From NCBI GenBank assembly GCA_001790855.1, contig MGDH01000036.1, positions 30,937 through 94,936 on the forward strand: DNA of 64,000 nucleotides. The letters are read 5' to 3'. Below, piece by piece: positions 7,952-16,551 of the stretch. The notes below the pieces were generated by a model. It was not told where the DNA came from. It did not search any database and saw nothing but the letters and a program-made list of their open reading frames with translations. The translations under genes and the position numbers were made by a program. This stretch comes from Candidatus Schekmanbacteria bacterium RIFCSPLOWO2_02_FULL_38_14. Its GTDB lineage: Bacteria; Schekmanbacteria; GWA2-38-11. Position 1 is the stretch's first letter; every line of letters starts with the position of its first letter.

Positions 7952-9223
7952 CTATTTTTTAGATTCCAGTTCAAGGCTTACTTCACGGTATTTCAGGTAA
8001 AGCATTAGCAGTATGGCAAAGATTATTATAAGAAAATATACAAGGTTTTTCTTTCTCTGCTCCAGATTTTTATTAAAATCCGCTGTTAATTTTTGAATCT
8101 TATCAGTATTTGTTGTTACCTTCACGTTTATTTCATTAATCCTTTTTGGAGATAAAGCGTGTGTAAGAGGGCCAAGTTCAGTATAGAAAGTTTTAGCCTG
8201 ATTAAAAAGATCTTCCATATCCTGCATATTCCTTCCAGAATTTTCAATTCCCTTCATCGCTTTCTCAGCCCTGTCAAGGTTATCTTTTGTATCAAGAATC
8301 AATTCATGAATTTCTTTGGCAATGTCAATTGTATCTCTGTCGGCGTGGCATTCTCCGCAGTGGCCTGCCTCGCTGCCCTGAAACACCTCTGCTGTAAGCA
8401 TTCTATTCCTGTGATTGTCATGGCAGTCATAGCATTTTGGCCCACCTGATTTTTGTAAAGCCTCATAATGAGGACCCTCTTTGAAGTAAGAGAGAATTGT
8501 TGAGTGACAGTTGCCACAGACATCAGCAGTCTCTTTTACGCCCGGTGGTGTAGCTCCGTGTATCCCGTGGCAGGTTGCGCAATTAGGAACAAGAGATGGA
8601 TTTTTTCCTTGAATCTTTCCGTATAAAATCTGTCCGTGGTAGCCTTCTTTAAACAGTGAAAGCTGGTTGGAAGGGATTCCATATTTATCCATAAGCTTTT
8701 TATCAGCATGGCATTTACCACAGGTATCAGGAACATTTGTATGATAAATATGGGAATTGGGGTCATTCACTTTTTTTATGTCATGTGCCCCGTGACAACT
8801 TGAACATACAGCTACATTCACATCCCCCTCGCCATAAAGTTTCTTGCCATGAACGCTTGATTTGTAAAGTTCAAACTGGTCTGTTCTTAAATTATATCTT
8901 CTCATCCTGCCAATGTCGGAATGGCATTTTGCGCATAATTCAGGAACCTTTTTTTTGTCAGGAGTACCAAGGAAGCCTGCTACATCAAACATTGACTTGT
9001 CAGTATCATCCATTATTTTTGAATTTCCACCGTGGCAGTCGTGGCAGCTGACCCCTGCCTGTTTATGAACACTCCCCTCCCACAAGGTTACCGGCAGACG
9101 GAGTTCTCCATCCTGCCCTCTGTGGCAGTTGACACAACCACTATCTTCAACCGCATAACATAAAAAAACCGTTCCAGTAACGATAACAAATGACAGCAAT
9201 AATAACTTTGCAATTTTTAACAT
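7952..9223 (-). CDS. Membrane-anchored nine-haem cytochrome c, likely partner of the Rieske/b complex
   Basis: A 423-residue protein with an N-terminal signal peptide, nine CXXCH sites between residues 30 and 300, a long helical segment (about 300-390) and one C-terminal membrane anchor. Repeated SxHGxxLYG...CxxCHGxH units are those of cytochrome c3/c7-like families. It follows the Rieske, cytochrome b6 and subunit IV genes by 141 bp. It sits where cytochrome c1 or a diheme c would be in other quinol oxidase operons, so it probably accepts electrons from that complex. The helical C-terminal part could mediate partner docking. The ATG start has AAGGG upstream. Confidence 0.85.
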   Translation of the reverse strand: MLKIAKLLLLSFVIVTGTVFLCYAVEDSGCVNCHRGQDGELRLPVTLWEGSVHKQAGVSCHDCHGGNSKIMDDTDKSMFDVAGFLGTPDKKKVPELCAKCHSDIGRMRRYNLRTDQFELYKSSVHGKKLYGEGDVNVAVCSSCHGAHDIKKVNDPNSHIYHTNVPDTCGKCHADKKLMDKYGIPSNQLSLFKEGYHGQILYGKIQGKNPSLVPNCATCHGIHGATPPGVKETADVCGNCHSTILSYFKEGPHYEALQKSGGPKCYDCHDNHRNRMLTAEVFQGSEAGHCGECHADRDTIDIAKEIHELILDTKDNLDRAEKAMKGIENSGRNMQDMEDLFNQAKTFYTELGPLTHALSPKRINEINVKVTTNTDKIQKLTADFNKNLEQRKKNLVYFLIIIFAILLMLYLKYREVSLELESKK

Positions 9224-9364
9224 CTTTTATCCCTTTCAGTTAAGTCCAAAAGGTAACAATCAATAACATTTTTTATTAACAATAAAGTCTTTTTTTTAAA
9301 ATCCATATATTTTTCTTAATCTCTGACTTTCAACTTTTGATTTTTGGTCTTTGATTTTTATTTT

Positions 9365-9802
9365 TTAAGACACATATCCCCATATAGTAAGAATTATAAA
9401 TCCTATCATCCCTGCAATTCCTAAAAATATTATAAATTTCCTTTTTCTTGGATTTCTTTCAGGATTTCTGTCAACAAAGGGAAAAATAACAAGAAGCAAC
9501 ATGACGAGTCCCTGAGCGAAAACTCCGAGTACTTTTGGAGCCCACTGCCCTAAAAAATCAAGATATTCTGCAGCCTTTAAACCCTGGTATGCAGCAAGAA
9601 AGTACCACTCAGGTTTAATATGTTCCGGAGTTGTAAATGGGTCTGCAGGAGGCTCCATTGGAGCAGGGTAATATGTTGCCAGGGTAAGAAGCAGCGCTAT
9701 AAGCATAAAGGCAACTATAACTTCTTTGAGCAAGTGATTCGGGAAAAATGGAATCCCTTCTTCTTCCCATTTTTCTTTAGATTCATTTAATTTATCACTC
9801 AT
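9365..9802 (-). CDS. Cytochrome b6f-type subunit IV (C-terminal half of cytochrome b)
   Basis: About 145 residues with three membrane helices and the quinol-site PEWY motif (HIKPEWYFLAAYQ), which defines the C-terminal half of cytochrome b. It is split from the N-terminal half as in b6f and Bacillus-type complexes. An upstream GTG at 9811 is possible, but the ATG at 9802 has GGGGTG six bases before it and is preferred. It is transcribed after cytochrome b6 and Rieske. Together they form the quinol-oxidising core. Confidence 0.9.
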   Translation of the reverse strand: MSDKLNESKEKWEEEGIPFFPNHLLKEVIVAFMLIALLLTLATYYPAPMEPPADPFTTPEHIKPEWYFLAAYQGLKAAEYLDFLGQWAPKVLGVFAQGLVMLLLVIFPFVDRNPERNPRKRKFIIFLGIAGMIGFIILTIWGYVS

Positions 9803-9878
9803 TTTAATCACCCCAATGGTTTAAATTACAAACAGAAAACTTTACAAAAACTAAAAACTCTTCTCTATTCACTGTTAA

Positions 9879-10613
9879 TCACAATGGCCCTGAAATCCCC
9901 TGCTTTCTTATCATTATGAAGTGCATTCCCAGAACTGCGCTTATCACAGGAGGCAAAATCGCAACATGGATTGCAAAAAATCTTGTTAGAGTAACCTGCG
10001 TTACATCAGCACCCCCGCGTATCAAAATTTTAAGAAGATTCCCGAAAATCGGCATTGCACTCGGCACTTCAGTTCCAACCGTTGTTGCCCAGTAAGAAAC
10101 CTGATTCCATGGAAGCAGATATCCTGTAAACCCAAAAGTCAGAGTCAGTGTTAAAAGAACAACACCTGTAACCCAGTTAAAATCTCTTGGTGGTTTATAT
10201 GCCCCGTAAAAAAAAACTCTTAGCATATGAAGAAAAACAGTAACTATCATCAGGTTTGATGCCCAGTGATGTATATCCCTGAAAAGCCATCCAAATGGAA
10301 CATTGTTTGTAATATGGACAACGCTTTTGTAAGCCTCTGCTGTTGTAGCGCGGTAATACATCAGAAGCAGCACCCCTGTAAAAGCCTGAACTAAAAACAG
10401 GAAAAAGGTCATTCCTCCAAGGCAGAATGAGAAATTAACATGGTGCGGCACAGGTTTCTTTAAATTTTTTTCCAAAGCCTCCTTGATGCTCAGACGTTCA
10501 TCCAGCGGACCATATACAAAGCCTGTAAGAGTTAGAAGGTTAAGTATTTCCCTGAAGCTTGTACGGGCAGCCAAACTCTTTTTCTCGTCTTTTTTACTTT
10601 CTTTTTCTTCCAT
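9879..10613 (-). CDS. Cytochrome b6-type subunit of a Rieske/b complex
   Basis: A 244-residue protein with four core membrane helices and the two pairs of haem-b histidines (RDIHHWASN and FLHMLR; FAIHVAILPP and GMHFIMI). A Cys in FSFCLGGMTFF matches the cysteine that binds the extra haem ci in cytochrome b6f and Bacillus complexes, so a third haem is likely. The N-terminal extension of about 60 residues is charged and probably cytoplasmic. It lies 17 bp downstream of the Rieske gene and upstream of subunit IV. The whole resembles a menaquinol:cytochrome c oxidoreductase. Confidence 0.92.
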   Translation of the reverse strand: MEEKESKKDEKKSLAARTSFREILNLLTLTGFVYGPLDERLSIKEALEKNLKKPVPHHVNFSFCLGGMTFFLFLVQAFTGVLLLMYYRATTAEAYKSVVHITNNVPFGWLFRDIHHWASNLMIVTVFLHMLRVFFYGAYKPPRDFNWVTGVVLLTLTLTFGFTGYLLPWNQVSYWATTVGTEVPSAMPIFGNLLKILIRGGADVTQVTLTRFFAIHVAILPPVISAVLGMHFIMIRKQGISGPL

Positions 10614-10630
10614 GGTTTAATTTACACCTC

Positions 10631-11086
10631 CTAACCTATTTTAATCTGGTCATTAATTATTTCTGCTTTATAACTTTCAAGTGGTCCTGGCGATGGACCT
10701 CCAAGGACATTACCTCGCAAATCAAACTTTGCTGCGTGGCACGGGCATGCAATCTGCTTTTCATCGGGATGCCAGTTAACAAGGCATCCTAAATGGGGGC
10801 ATATTGCTGACAAGGCAAAAACTCCTTCCTGTGTATGCACTACAATTGTTGGCTTCCCTTTATAACTTATTTTTGATGCGTTCCCAACAGGTATTTCAGA
10901 CAGGGCAATTGTGGTTCCCTCAGAACCTTCTTCTGTTGTTGAGCTCTTGGTGGGCCATAAAAATGCGAGACCTGTATAAGCCGTCAATACTGCCCATGCA
11001 GTAACTCCTCCGCCTATACAGTAATCAAGAAAAGTCCTTCGTCTCATTAAAACAGGCAACTCTTCTTTTTTTGCTTTTTCTTCCAA
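10631..11086 (-). CDS. Rieske [2Fe-2S] protein
   Basis: A 151-residue protein with an N-terminal Arg-rich Tat-like segment (RRRTFLDYC), one membrane helix, and both Rieske boxes: CPHLGC and CPCHAAKF. These give the two Cys and two His ligands plus the disulfide cysteines. It opens the cytochrome b6/subunit IV operon. The start is TTG at 11086, with AGGAGGG seven bases upstream. The C-terminal GGPSPGPLESY proline loop is conserved in the family. Confidence 0.93.
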   Translation of the reverse strand: MEEKAKKEELPVLMRRRTFLDYCIGGGVTAWAVLTAYTGLAFLWPTKSSTTEEGSEGTTIALSEIPVGNASKISYKGKPTIVVHTQEGVFALSAICPHLGCLVNWHPDEKQIACPCHAAKFDLRGNVLGGPSPGPLESYKAEIINDQIKIG

Positions 11087-11245
11087 GCTGCAACCCTCCT
11101 TTTTTATAAAAAGTTTAAAGGTTTGTCATATCGCAGTCTTATAATATAGCATAATTCTCAACCATCCCTATTCGTATTCCTCCCCTACCCTAACAAACTC
11201 GCTCCACTCAAAGACAAAATGCAAATTCTTTTGTCAAATATATAC

Positions 11246-13060
11246 TTATTGCTTCCTGCCTTTAAAAATCCCTTCAGCCTTGTTCAAGTTCTCCATTGAC
11301 TTGCGAAGCAGAGCATCCGCATAATCAACATTATGAACGCCCTTTGCGTATTTAACGAAATCATAGTTATACCTTGCATCATTTAAAAAATTGAATACTT
11401 CTGCAAATTTAGGATTGTTTTTATCAATTAGCTCCGCCATACTCTCAACTCTTTTCAGGGTCGGTTCAAGATTAGTCAGAGAACTTTTTATTGCATTTTT
11501 CCACTCATCTAACATCCCTTTGTAATCTTTTCCATGGCATGAAATACACCCCTGCTCTGACGGCTTCAAGGTAAACCCGTCAAAGACACCTCCCTGCGCT
11601 TTTTCCTTCAAAGCCTCTGTTACATGACAGCCTATGCAATCAACCTGTGCAGTAAACATTGGGCTTGGTATCGGCTCTATCCCTTTACCTCCAACTCCCA
11701 TATACATCTGCTTCTCTCCCAGATGTTTTGACTTGTGGCAAATATCACAGCTGTAATCCAGAGGTTCCATACTTGTGCGAACTGAGTGTTTAATTTCAAG
11801 ATGACACCTAGTACACTCAACATTTCTTTCTGTAACATGTTTTAGATGCATAAATTCCACATCTTTATACCTTGCAAGCTTTTCAGGCTCTCCATGGCAG
11901 ACAACGCAAAATTCCTGTGGAACATCTCCATTGCCTCTTATTGCATCAAGATGACATTTCTGGCAGGGAACTCCCCTTCCAACAAAATCCTTGTGATTGT
12001 AAGTTATATTCTGAAATTTAATATCTCGTTTAGGAACTTCGTGGCAAAGAGTACACCTTGCCTGGGTTTCAAGGAGATTTTTGTCTTCATTTATTCCTTT
12101 AAAATGGCAGACAAAACAGCTGTTCTCTGTAACTGCAATGTGTGTACCCTGGACAATCTGCGAATGGCATGAGGTGCATCTTAACTTCTTACCCCTTCTC
12201 ATTTTAGTTAAATGGACTGTATGGTCAAAAATTATTCCTTGCTTGAATATTACTTTTCCTGTCAGAAGCCTTGTTGAATGGCATCCCTTTCTGAGGCAGG
12301 AAGCATCTTCTATCTCAGCATATGGTTTTGTGCTGTAAGTTCCTGTTACCCATTTTACTACCTGGGTTGCCGCCTGAAATTTCCCCTTGACCTCTTCCCT
12401 GAATCCCGGAGGGTAATGACAATCAACGCATGGAACCGTATTATGTTTTGAGGTTTTCCAGGCATTGTAATATGGCCTCATGATATGACAGGATCTGCAG
12501 AAGTAGGAGCTTGTGCTGAATTCAATAAATGTAATAAAAAAAACAATTACTACCAAGAGACAGGTGCCAAGGAAATAATAAATCCTTGGAGAAAAATGCA
12601 TCACATCTTTTTTATCAACAGGGAAATGAACTCCAATATACTCAAAAAACCTTCTCCATTTTGCTTTTGATTTCTCTCTTTTCTCGATTAAAGACTCACG
12701 TTCTTCTGAGAGCCTTTTGACTATATTTACAAATTTATTTAAACTTAATGGTTTAACAAAATAATCTGAGGCGCCAGCCTTTATCAACTCAACAGCCGAT
12801 TCCTCAATCCCCTGCCCTGATGTAACTATTACAAATGAATTGGGAAATTTCTGTCTTATCTCATTTAATACTTCAATGCTGTTTCTGTCAGGTATGTGAT
12901 AATCAAGGATTACTATGGCTGGAGATTCATCCTTTACCTTTCTCAAACCATCTACTGCACTGCGAGAAATGATTACATCGTAACCCTCTCCCTCGAGCCT
13001 GATTTTTAAGGTCTCGCAACTTTTTTCATCATTATCAATTATTAATATTTTTTCGTTCAT
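11246..13060 (-). CDS. Response-regulator receiver domain fused to a membrane-anchored 12-haem cytochrome c
   Basis: A 604-residue fusion. Residues 1-120 form a receiver domain with every catalytic residue: D10/D11, phospho-acceptor D53 (ILDYHIPD), T80 and K103 (FVKPLS). A basic linker follows (120-155), then one membrane helix (about 160-180), then a periplasmic region with 11 CXXCH and one CX4CH (CLRKGCH) haem site, and a helical C-terminus. Residues 185-604 align by eye with the first 12 haems of the neighbouring 18-haem protein, including the CX4CH at haem 3. The reading frame is continuous and the start ATG precedes the receiver, so this is not two genes. A sigma54 promoter lies 84 bp upstream. 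Inference: cytoplasmic phosphorylation could control a periplasmic electron conduit, or the receiver could be a docking site. Confidence 0.9.
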   Translation of the reverse strand: MNEKILIIDNDEKSCETLKIRLEGEGYDVIISRSAVDGLRKVKDESPAIVILDYHIPDRNSIEVLNEIRQKFPNSFVIVTSGQGIEESAVELIKAGASDYFVKPLSLNKFVNIVKRLSEERESLIEKREKSKAKWRRFFEYIGVHFPVDKKDVMHFSPRIYYFLGTCLLVVIVFFITFIEFSTSSYFCRSCHIMRPYYNAWKTSKHNTVPCVDCHYPPGFREEVKGKFQAATQVVKWVTGTYSTKPYAEIEDASCLRKGCHSTRLLTGKVIFKQGIIFDHTVHLTKMRRGKKLRCTSCHSQIVQGTHIAVTENSCFVCHFKGINEDKNLLETQARCTLCHEVPKRDIKFQNITYNHKDFVGRGVPCQKCHLDAIRGNGDVPQEFCVVCHGEPEKLARYKDVEFMHLKHVTERNVECTRCHLEIKHSVRTSMEPLDYSCDICHKSKHLGEKQMYMGVGGKGIEPIPSPMFTAQVDCIGCHVTEALKEKAQGGVFDGFTLKPSEQGCISCHGKDYKGMLDEWKNAIKSSLTNLEPTLKRVESMAELIDKNNPKFAEVFNFLNDARYNYDFVKYAKGVHNVDYADALLRKSMENLNKAEGIFKGRKQ

Positions 13061-13143
13061 TACTAATTTTCACCTATAAATATTATATTTTTCTTTGCGA
13101 TATCCTACTCGTAGAACTATCATGCAAATCAGAAACTGTCAAA

Positions 13144-13159
13144 AGCAATTTTAGTGCCA
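13144..13159 (-). promoter_or_regulatory. Putative sigma54 (-24/-12) promoter
   Basis: Read on the minus strand the sequence is TGGCAC-TAAAA-TTGCT, matching the sigma54 consensus TGGCAC-N5-TTGCW at every position. It precedes the receiver-cytochrome gene by 84 bp. The flanking 13061-13298 is AT-rich with no gene. An NtrC-type sigma54 activator is encoded at 22340-23773, giving a candidate activator. Confidence 0.7.
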
Positions 13160-13298
13160 AAAATAATAAAAACAACTGTTTATGAATTAATTAGCTGTTT
13201 TTATTAACTTTATTTAAAATCTAAAAATTTTTTATTTAGTTTTTATTTTGTCAAAATATTATTTTTGATGACAAATTGTCATAGAATTTTTCAATTTC

Positions 13299-15347
13299 TT
13301 ACCGTTTTCCTCTGACTCCATATTTTTCCCATATCTGGTCAAGCACAGCCTTTGATTCTTTCAAAATAGTTTCTGAATATTCAAAGTTATGAACGCCCTT
13401 ACCTTTAAGAATTAAATTATAATTGCTTAAAGCTTCATTAAACACTTTCTTGTCATCTGTCACATCCTTGCCCATTTCTCTCTGTGCAAAAATAAGAGCA
13501 AGCTCATCTTTATCAATCAATGATTTTACTTCTCCAAGCATTTTTGAAATTTTCCCTTTCCAATCATCTAACATATTTCCATATTCCTTGCTATGACATT
13601 CAACGCATTTCCCTTTCATAACATTGATTGAATGTTCCTTGCCAATATTATGGCATCCGCTGCAGCCAATATCAGCTTGTGCCATCAGGCTTGGTTTTTT
13701 TTCTTTTTTCTTAAAACTATTAACATTGCCGTAATAAAGCTGGTACTGAAGGTTGTGGCAGCGCGAACACTGGGCTTTTTTATCATCGTGATGACAACCA
13801 ACGCACCCCTTCTTGTTTATTTCAGTCTTTTTGTGAACTTTCAATGAATGGCACTGCACGCATTCAAGCCCGATATCATTTATGTGGTGGCTATGGGGAA
13901 AATCTATTTCCTGGAATTCAAATTTCTCTCTGGTTTTAATAAGCTTGTGACACATAATATTGCAGTAAGCATCAGAGAATTTTAATATCTCGCTTCTTGA
14001 TGGAGGGGTAAAATCCTTATTCACCATCTTCATTGCTTCATCAATCATATCATTTGATGCCTTTAAAAGTTTTACAGCATATTCTACATTATGGGCACCT
14101 CTGCCTTCCTTTACAAAATTGTAGTTATATTTTGCATTCTCAATAAGCTGCTTTTCCTTTGAGATGTCTTTTCTGATTTTTCTAAAAGAACCAACTATCC
14201 CATCAGCATTTTCAATTCTTGGACCAAGTTCATTTAATATTTTGTTTATCTCAGCTTCCCATACATCAAGCATCTGGTCATATCCTGTGGTATGGCATGC
14301 AATACACGACCTTTTGTCTGCTTTAAAACTCTTATCTCCCAGGATATGAGTCCCTTTAACAGTTTCAACCTGTGTATGGCATCCATCGCAGGCAACCTGT
14401 GCAGCAAACATACGGCTTGGAATGTTTTCAATCCCTCTGCCCGTTGCACCCATATACATCTCTTTCTGTGCTGAATGGAGCTTGCTGTGACACCCCTCAC
14501 AGGAAATCTCAAGAGTCTTTACCATCTTTACATTTTTGTGTTCAATTGGTGTATGGCAAGAGAGGCAGTCTATTCCATGTTTCTTAACATGATTATCATG
14601 TATAAACTGATGGTCCTCATATTTTTCCATTCTTTCAACATGACATGAATGGCATTTCTCTTTTGGGGCGTTTCCTTCTCCTTTGACTACATCCACATGG
14701 CATTTGCTGCACGTAACTCCTGTTCTCAAGTACTGTGTGAGGTCAACCATAAATCCACCGTGTTCAACAACTCCCTTTGGGCTTCCATGGCATGAAGGAC
14801 ATCCTGTTACTGCCTCACCCTTTGCAGCGCCTTTAAAATGACAGATAAAGCAAACCTCGCTTGTAACATCAATATGGCTTCCCTGAACTATCTGTGAATG
14901 GCAGCTCGTGCATCTGAGCATTTTTCCTCTCTTAATGCCGCTTAAATGTTGTTTATGGTCAAACTCAATCTTTCCTTTAAATTTTATTTTACCGGGCAGC
15001 ATTTTTGTCTCATGGCATCCCGACTGAAGGCAATTACTGCTCGGAATTTCTGTCCTTGGCCTTGGATTATAAGAATTTGCAAAATACTTTATTGTTGAAA
15101 CCAGCATCTTAAAACTATTATATTCGTGGCACTTCATGCAACTGACATTTTTATGGGAAGATGTCTTCCATTGCTCATAATATGGTTTCATATAATGACA
15201 GTTGAGACAAAATGTTGGGTTTTTTGTCCTGTAAAAAACAAAAATATTCAGAGCTATTGCAAAAGCTATTAACCCTGAAATAATAAGAATTATCTTCCTC
15301 TTCCTCTGCCAGATACCATTGCCGATTTTTTTTATACTGTTAACCAT
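13299..15347 (-). CDS. Membrane-anchored 18-haem cytochrome c
   Basis: A 682-residue protein with a single N-terminal membrane helix (about 18-36), then 18 haem motifs by my count: 16 CXXCH, one CX4CH (CLQSGCH, haem 3) and one CX3CH (CNIMCH, haem 13). Residues 40-430 parallel the receiver-cytochrome protein, with the helical segment ending YNYNFVKEGRGAHNVEYA. A second block of six haems ends in a similar helical segment (YNLILKGKGVHNFEYS), so the gene looks like an internal duplication. The first haem (PTFCLNCHYMKPYY) is NapC/NirT-like. It probably carries electrons from quinol across the periplasm. No outer-membrane porin partner is in the window. Confidence 0.88.
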   Translation of the reverse strand: MVNSIKKIGNGIWQRKRKIILIISGLIAFAIALNIFVFYRTKNPTFCLNCHYMKPYYEQWKTSSHKNVSCMKCHEYNSFKMLVSTIKYFANSYNPRPRTEIPSSNCLQSGCHETKMLPGKIKFKGKIEFDHKQHLSGIKRGKMLRCTSCHSQIVQGSHIDVTSEVCFICHFKGAAKGEAVTGCPSCHGSPKGVVEHGGFMVDLTQYLRTGVTCSKCHVDVVKGEGNAPKEKCHSCHVERMEKYEDHQFIHDNHVKKHGIDCLSCHTPIEHKNVKMVKTLEISCEGCHSKLHSAQKEMYMGATGRGIENIPSRMFAAQVACDGCHTQVETVKGTHILGDKSFKADKRSCIACHTTGYDQMLDVWEAEINKILNELGPRIENADGIVGSFRKIRKDISKEKQLIENAKYNYNFVKEGRGAHNVEYAVKLLKASNDMIDEAMKMVNKDFTPPSRSEILKFSDAYCNIMCHKLIKTREKFEFQEIDFPHSHHINDIGLECVQCHSLKVHKKTEINKKGCVGCHHDDKKAQCSRCHNLQYQLYYGNVNSFKKKEKKPSLMAQADIGCSGCHNIGKEHSINVMKGKCVECHSKEYGNMLDDWKGKISKMLGEVKSLIDKDELALIFAQREMGKDVTDDKKVFNEALSNYNLILKGKGVHNFEYSETILKESKAVLDQIWEKYGVRGKR

Positions 15348-15370
15348 AATCTTTTCAAAATTCCTGTGGG

Positions 15371-15540
15371 TAGCCGCAGGCTTTAGCCTGCGTCCAAAAG
15401 AAGTTCAAATTCCAAAGCTCAAAGTTCAAATGAATTCCAAAGCTCAAAATCAAATAAAGTTCAGATACCAATAATGTTTTCTTCTTTGGATTTTGGACTT
15501 CATTTGGCATTTGAATTTTGAAATTTGGATTTTAAACCCC
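15371..15540. repeat. GTAG-type palindrome followed by an AT-rich foldable element
   Basis: 15376-15391 is GCAGGCT/AGCCTGC preceded by GTAGCC, of the same type as the palindromes at 3001-3216. It is followed to about 15535 by an AT-rich imperfect inverted repeat built from TTCAAATTCCAAAG-like words on one side and CTTTGGATTTTGGAC/TTTGAATTTTG on the other. Similar elements occur at 30213, 36373, 53304 and 61928. Confidence 0.6.
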
Positions 15541-15546
15541 GAACGC

Positions 15547-16500
15547 TTAACCTTTCGCCTCTCTCTTTTTCATTATCCTCTCATACTCCAGCGGATGTTC
15601 CTCCAGCATTTCTTCTTTTGTCAACCTTCCATTCCACCATACCCAGCTCATTGGAAATACTCTGGGGTTCAGGTGGACATTATAAAAATGCCATATAAGA
15701 ATTGCTAGGGCACAGAGCAATCCTTCATCGCTGTGCGCCTCTTTTGCAATATCAACAACAAACTTTCCAAATAAATTAATTGAATTAATTTCAAACCACA
15801 TAATTATCCCTGAGCCTATCATTACAATACAACCCCAGTAAACTGCCCAGTAGTCAAATTTTTCAATGTATGAAAATCTTCCAAATTTTGGTCTTTCACC
15901 TGAATAACCAAAGAAATATTTTATCATCTTTATTACATCAAAAAAGTCCTTTGGTTTTGGAATGAGTTCAATAAAATCATTTCTTCCCTGCCTGAAAAAA
16001 AGAGTATAAATCACACAGTGATATGCAAACATTATTGTCAGGCCTATTGCGCCCATCCTGTGGAGAATAGTGATAACCTTTATTCCTCCCAGTGAATTTA
16101 TAATAAAGGAACTTATGCCGGCTTCATGAAATTTCTCAGGCATGCCGGTTATGATTAAAAGAAGAACGCTTGCAAACAATGTCATGTGCTGAAGTCTAAA
16201 GTTCAATCCAAACCTTAAAAAAGTTTCTTCTTTTTCCTCTTCAAGGACTTTCTTTTCTTCTATTTTCTTCTTTCTTAAAAACTCCTTTACGACTTCTTCC
16301 CTCGCTCCTTTAACACGGGCAATCAGAGCGTTAGCCATTTCATCAGCAACATCGTCGCTTATCCCATCCTCAGTTTTCTTTTCGATATCTCTAATTATGC
16401 TTTTTTTTATCTCTTCCTTGAGATGGGTTTCATTGCTTCCGGAAACTTTCTGGTTAGAAAACTGTTGTTCCTCTTTCTTGTTTTCATCTGATTTTTCCAT
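15547..16500 (-). CDS. Di-haem cytochrome b (HydC/FdnI-like) with a charged N-terminal extension
   Basis: About 317 residues. The first 100 are highly charged (Glu/Lys) and cytoplasmic. Then comes a cytochrome b561/FdnI-like core with four or five helices and histidines in FRLQHMTLF, ILHRMGAIG, YHCVIY and ILIWHFYNVHLNP. It ends with PMSWVWWNGRLTKEEMLEEHPLEYE, shared with the cytochrome b genes at 17739 and 19778. The ATG at 16500 has GGAG upstream (spacing 11) and is preferred over the ATG at 16524. It follows the nine-haem gene at 16552 and probably forms a quinol:multihaem c unit with it, like a split CbcL of Geobacter. Confidence 0.82.
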   Translation of the reverse strand: MEKSDENKKEEQQFSNQKVSGSNETHLKEEIKKSIIRDIEKKTEDGISDDVADEMANALIARVKGAREEVVKEFLRKKKIEEKKVLEEEKEETFLRFGLNFRLQHMTLFASVLLLIITGMPEKFHEAGISSFIINSLGGIKVITILHRMGAIGLTIMFAYHCVIYTLFFRQGRNDFIELIPKPKDFFDVIKMIKYFFGYSGERPKFGRFSYIEKFDYWAVYWGCIVMIGSGIIMWFEINSINLFGKFVVDIAKEAHSDEGLLCALAILIWHFYNVHLNPRVFPMSWVWWNGRLTKEEMLEEHPLEYERIMKKREAKG

Positions 16501-16551
16501 AATCAAAAAAACTCCAAAAGTCATAACTTCAGAACTTGCCCAAATTACTTA

